Of a stretch of DNA of 64,000 nt, positions 60,776-64,000 are shown one piece after another (the stretch's first letter is position 1; every line of letters begins with the position of its first letter). This DNA comes from Verrucomicrobiota bacterium. Lineage in GTDB: Bacteria; Verrucomicrobiota; Verrucomicrobiia; Chthoniobacterales; Terrimicrobiaceae. The position numbers were made by a program, and so were the translations under genes. The notes below the pieces were generated by a model. It saw only the letters and a list, made by a program, of their open reading frames with translations, had not been told where the DNA came from and made no database searches. The stretch lies in the NCBI GenBank assembly GCA_018970255.1, contig JAGWWS010000003.1:45968-109967 (forward strand). The letters run 5' to 3'.

Positions 60776-60812
60776 CGCCTCGGCGGAACGCTAAGCACTG
60801 TCCGCGGCAGGG

Positions 60813-61777
<965 letters not shown>

Positions 61778-61789
61778 TCGGGCACGGCG

Positions 61790-62572
61790 TTGCAACTGCC
61801 CGAGTGGCTCGTCATTGTCATCCTCGGCATCGTCGAGGGAGCCACGGAATTCATCCCCGTCTCGTCCACGGGTCACCTGTTGATTGTCCAGGACCTGCTT
61901 GATTACAGGCAGAGCGACCTTTTCAATGTGGTGATCCAAAGCGGCGCGGTGCTCGCCGTGCTGCCGCTCTTCGCCGAGCGGTTGAAAATGATGGCCGACT
62001 GGCGCAGCCCGGCATCGATGGATTTCAACCTCAAGGTGCTCGCGGCCTTCGTGGCCACGGCGGCGGGCGGGCTCGTGATCGACAAGCTCGGCATCACACT
62101 GCCGGAAACGGCGGTGCCGGTCGCGGCGGCGTTGATCATCGGCGGAATCGTTTTCATCGAAGTCGAAAAGCGGCTCGCGAAGAAACGGCTCGCGAGCGAA
62201 ATCACCTGGACCATCGTGTTCGTGGTGGCCGCCGCGCAAATCATGGCTGCGGTTTTTCCGGGGACCTCGCGCTCGGGTGCGACGATCATTTTTGCGATGA
62301 TGTTCGGCCTCACGCGCGTTGCGGCCACGGAGTTTTCCTTCCTGGTGGGGATTCCCACGCTGCTCGCGGCGGGCAGCTACAAAATTTACAAGGCGGTCAA
62401 CGGCGGCCACCCGATCGAGTGGGGACCGCTCGCGCTCGGCACCGTCGTGGCGGCCGTGGTGTCCTTCATTGCGGTGAAATGGCTGCTCGAGTTCGTGCGG
62501 ACGAACACTTTCGTGGGCTTCGGGTATTACCGGATCGTCCTCGGTGTCGTGCTTTTGGTTTTCCTGCTTTAG
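61790..62572 (+). CDS. uppP: Undecaprenyl-diphosphate phosphatase UppP (BacA)
   Basis: A 260-residue integral membrane enzyme that recycles undecaprenyl pyrophosphate for peptidoglycan and O-antigen synthesis. EGATEFIPVSSTGHLLIV and FPGTSRSGATI are the two catalytic motifs. The start is a TTG at 61790 just after glnB; no ATG is found before the first motif. Close spacing (12 bp) suggests co-transcription with glnB, an unusual pairing. The protein is intact, with about eight helices. Confidence 0.95.
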   Translation: MQLPEWLVIVILGIVEGATEFIPVSSTGHLLIVQDLLDYRQSDLFNVVIQSGAVLAVLPLFAERLKMMADWRSPASMDFNLKVLAAFVATAAGGLVIDKLGITLPETAVPVAAALIIGGIVFIEVEKRLAKKRLASEITWTIVFVVAAAQIMAAVFPGTSRSGATIIFAMMFGLTRVAATEFSFLVGIPTLLAAGSYKIYKAVNGGHPIEWGPLALGTVVAAVVSFIAVKWLLEFVRTNTFVGFGYYRIVLGVVLLVFLL

Positions 62573-62581
62573 GGTCGCCCC

Positions 62582-62989
62582 ATGTCCGACACCATCCTGC
62601 CCGACCTCCAAGCCTGCGTGGTTTGCGAGGATGTCCGCCAAGAGGCCAGCGGCCAGCAAACGCTCGTCGGGATCATCGGCGTGGTGCCCGCGCCCGCCGT
62701 GCCGCTCGGGTTTTTCAAACTCTGCCTGTGGACGCGCTGGTGCGGCGGCACCGGGCAATTCACCCAGCACTCCGCGATCCTCAATCCCGAGGACGACGAG
62801 CCCATCGCCGAGAGCGAGGTGGCGTTCCAACTTCCCGCGTTGGACGCGCACGCCACGAATGTGCATGTCTTCGGCGGAATCCAATTCCAGAAGCACGGCG
62901 TTTACACGGTCGAGATCAAGCTCGACGGGGAATTGAAGCTGCGGTTCCCGCTGCCGGTGGTGCCGATGCAGGGCTTGCCGCAATCCTGA
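62582..62989 (+). CDS. Conserved small beta-rich protein (DUF6941-like)
   Basis: A 135-residue soluble protein, starting MSDTILPDLQACVVCEDVRQE. Conserved-looking strands include LVGIIGVVPAPAVPLGFFKLCLWTRW and FGGIQFQKHGVYTVEIKLDGELKLRFPLPVV. The final part resembles the C-terminal strand of DUF6941 proteins, found as uncharacterised cytoplasmic proteins in environmental bacteria. Two cysteines (CVVC) lie near the start. It begins 9 bp after uppP and ends 13 bp before the convergent deacetylase gene. No function is known. Confidence 0.72.
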   Translation: MSDTILPDLQACVVCEDVRQEASGQQTLVGIIGVVPAPAVPLGFFKLCLWTRWCGGTGQFTQHSAILNPEDDEPIAESEVAFQLPALDAHATNVHVFGGIQFQKHGVYTVEIKLDGELKLRFPLPVVPMQGLPQS

Positions 62990-63002
62990 GGCGCGGGAAA
63001 TT

Positions 63003-63968
63003 TCAGGGAGCCGCCTGCGGGGCGGGCGTGGCGGCTGCGGGCTCGGGGGCGTAGGCTTCGAGCGGCTCCATCGCAGGCGGCGGGGCGGAAATCGGAACTC
63101 CGGGACCGCTGTGGGTTTTTTCCGCAACCTTCGGGCTGTCCATCGCGATCAACTCGGAGACCGTCGCAAATTGGAATCCCTTTGCGAGGAGCGCGTCGAG
63201 GGCCGGTGGCATCGCATCCACCGTGCTCGGGTGGATGTCGTGGGCGAGGATGATCGAGCCCGGCACGGTGTTTTGGATGATGTGGGAAGAAACGCGCGAA
63301 GCGTTCCGGTATTTCCAATCCTGAGGGTCGACCGACCACATCACCACGGTGAGCCCGAATTCCTCGCTGAGGCGTTTCGTGATCGAGGCGTTGGTGGCGC
63401 CGTAGGGCGGGCGGATGGTCGTGGGCTTCTGCGGCACGGCGGCGGCGAGCGCTTCGTTTGTGGATTTCACCTCCTGCGCCAAACCGGCCGGCGAGAGTTT
63501 CAAAAACGACGGGTGGTTGTAACTGTGGTTCCCGATTTCGTGCCCCTCGGCCACCATGCGTTGGACGATCTCCGGGTAGGCAGCGACGTTTTTCCCCACG
63601 AGGTAGAAAGTTGCACGGACACCGCGCTCGCGGAGGATGTCGAGGAGGCGGGGCGTGAGCGTCGGGTGCGGGCCGTCGTCGAAAGTGATCGCGACATGTT
63701 TCCCCTCGACTTGGCAGCTGTTGTAGCTGTGTTTGCGCGGCTTTGCGGGCGACGGACTGGGGGTCGGCGGAGGCTCGGCCAAGAGTGATGGCTGGGCGCC
63801 GGGTTCGAGAACATTTGGCGCGGGGGAAACGGAAGGGGCAGCATCGCCCGCGGTCGCAACGGCCGGGGCGTCCGGGCGCGGGGGCAGTTGGGCTTTTGCC
63901 GTGGCGGGTCCGGAGGAAAAACCAATCGCCGCAAAAAGCAGCGCGAGAAGACGAATGAAGTGGCGCAT
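63003..63968 (-). CDS. Polysaccharide deacetylase (NodB-type), exported
   Basis: A 321-residue protein with a signal peptide of about 26 residues (MRHFIRLLALLFAAIGFSSGPATAKA) and a Pro/Ala-rich linker to about residue 80. The NodB catalytic domain follows: TFDDGP at 95-100, His148 and His152 in HSYNH for the metal, and RPPYGATN downstream. The C-terminal 50 residues are Pro-rich. Such enzymes remove acetyl groups from N-acetylglucosamine in peptidoglycan or other polymers. The target is unknown. The signal peptide indicates an exported product. Bases after 63968 to the window end show no gene. Confidence 0.93.
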   Translation of the reverse strand: MRHFIRLLALLFAAIGFSSGPATAKAQLPPRPDAPAVATAGDAAPSVSPAPNVLEPGAQPSLLAEPPPTPSPSPAKPRKHSYNSCQVEGKHVAITFDDGPHPTLTPRLLDILRERGVRATFYLVGKNVAAYPEIVQRMVAEGHEIGNHSYNHPSFLKLSPAGLAQEVKSTNEALAAAVPQKPTTIRPPYGATNASITKRLSEEFGLTVVMWSVDPQDWKYRNASRVSSHIIQNTVPGSIILAHDIHPSTVDAMPPALDALLAKGFQFATVSELIAMDSPKVAEKTHSGPGVPISAPPPAMEPLEAYAPEPAAATPAPQAAP

Positions 63969-64000
63969 CTAAGTGGCAGTGAATTTTGAAATTCGCACAT

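Overview
The window is about 64 kb of densely packed, GC-rich chromosome from a Gram-negative bacterium. An LptD-type outer-membrane protein, Pal, a lipid A-type acyltransferase and O-antigen ligase and heptosyltransferase-like proteins show an LPS-bearing double membrane. Bactofilins, a DksA-like protein with a long lysine/alanine/proline tail, DUF1573, a cluster of sensory proteins and very tight gene packing fit the Verrucomicrobiota (PVC group) best. That placement is inference from gene content; there is no 16S gene here. I see no phage, transposase, integron, CRISPR or plasmid genes, and no stretch over 300 bases lacks a gene. The longest gene-free stretch is about 175 bp, at 16697-16871.

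Layout. (1) 1-1663: the end of an ABC exporter (ATPase plus ABC-2 permease). (2) 1705-9893, minus: an envelope operon of oppF-like ATPase, rodA, galE, a GT39-type glycosyltransferase, lptD and ugd. It is preceded by rpmB (bL28). (3) 10322-14870, plus: phosphoglucomutase, glgX and a small membrane protein, i.e. glycogen/hexose-phosphate metabolism. (4) 14936-16696, plus: a dksA-like gene with a histone-like tail, rpmG, rpsR and pal. (5) 16872-24370, minus: GNAT, two bactofilins (one fused to zinc ribbons), a 1267-residue PAS/cyclase-like/Ser-Thr kinase/coiled-coil protein and an O-antigen ligase-like protein. (6) 24471-33819: M29-like aminopeptidase, folE2, an SDR, a TPR protein, CYTH, an LpxL-heptosyltransferase fusion, purK and an iron-sulfur photolyase. 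(7) 33937-38083: a small beta-barrel, a coiled-coil protein, HAD and a GlcD-type oxidase, then surA. (8) 37094-43417, minus: sigma-54 regulator, aminotransferase class IV, mfd and surA, a likely operon. (9) 43524-46372: a START-like protein, an MFS exporter, a nucleotidyltransferase and tRNA-Pro. (10) 46447-54954, minus: nine closely packed or overlapping genes running hybrid histidine kinase, membrane coiled-coil protein, cardiolipin synthase, DUF1656, HlyD-type adaptor, DUF1573, rhodanese, MauE/DoxX-like protein and an OppB-like permease. (11) 55085-56985: a small membrane protein, tRNA-Gly, cheD and HDOD. (12) 56995-61367, minus: the lipid-synthesis series DUF2062, yceD, rpmF, plsX, fabH, followed by an overlapping nitric oxide synthase oxygenase gene. 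(13) 61439-63968: glnB, uppP, a small conserved protein and a polysaccharide deacetylase.

Many neighbours share ATGA, TGATG, TAATG or GTGA stop/start overlaps, implying translational coupling. The genes mostly serve the envelope (UDP-sugars, LPS, peptidoglycan, phospholipids) with regulation built around them. The most unusual items are the nine-gene sensor-to-envelope operon, the kinase with a degenerate cyclase-like domain, the DksA-like protein with only two of four zinc cysteines beside cysteine-poor ribosomal proteins, the sigma-54 regulator with Glu at the phospho-Asp position, the acyltransferase-glycosyltransferase fusion, and NOS coupled to fabH.
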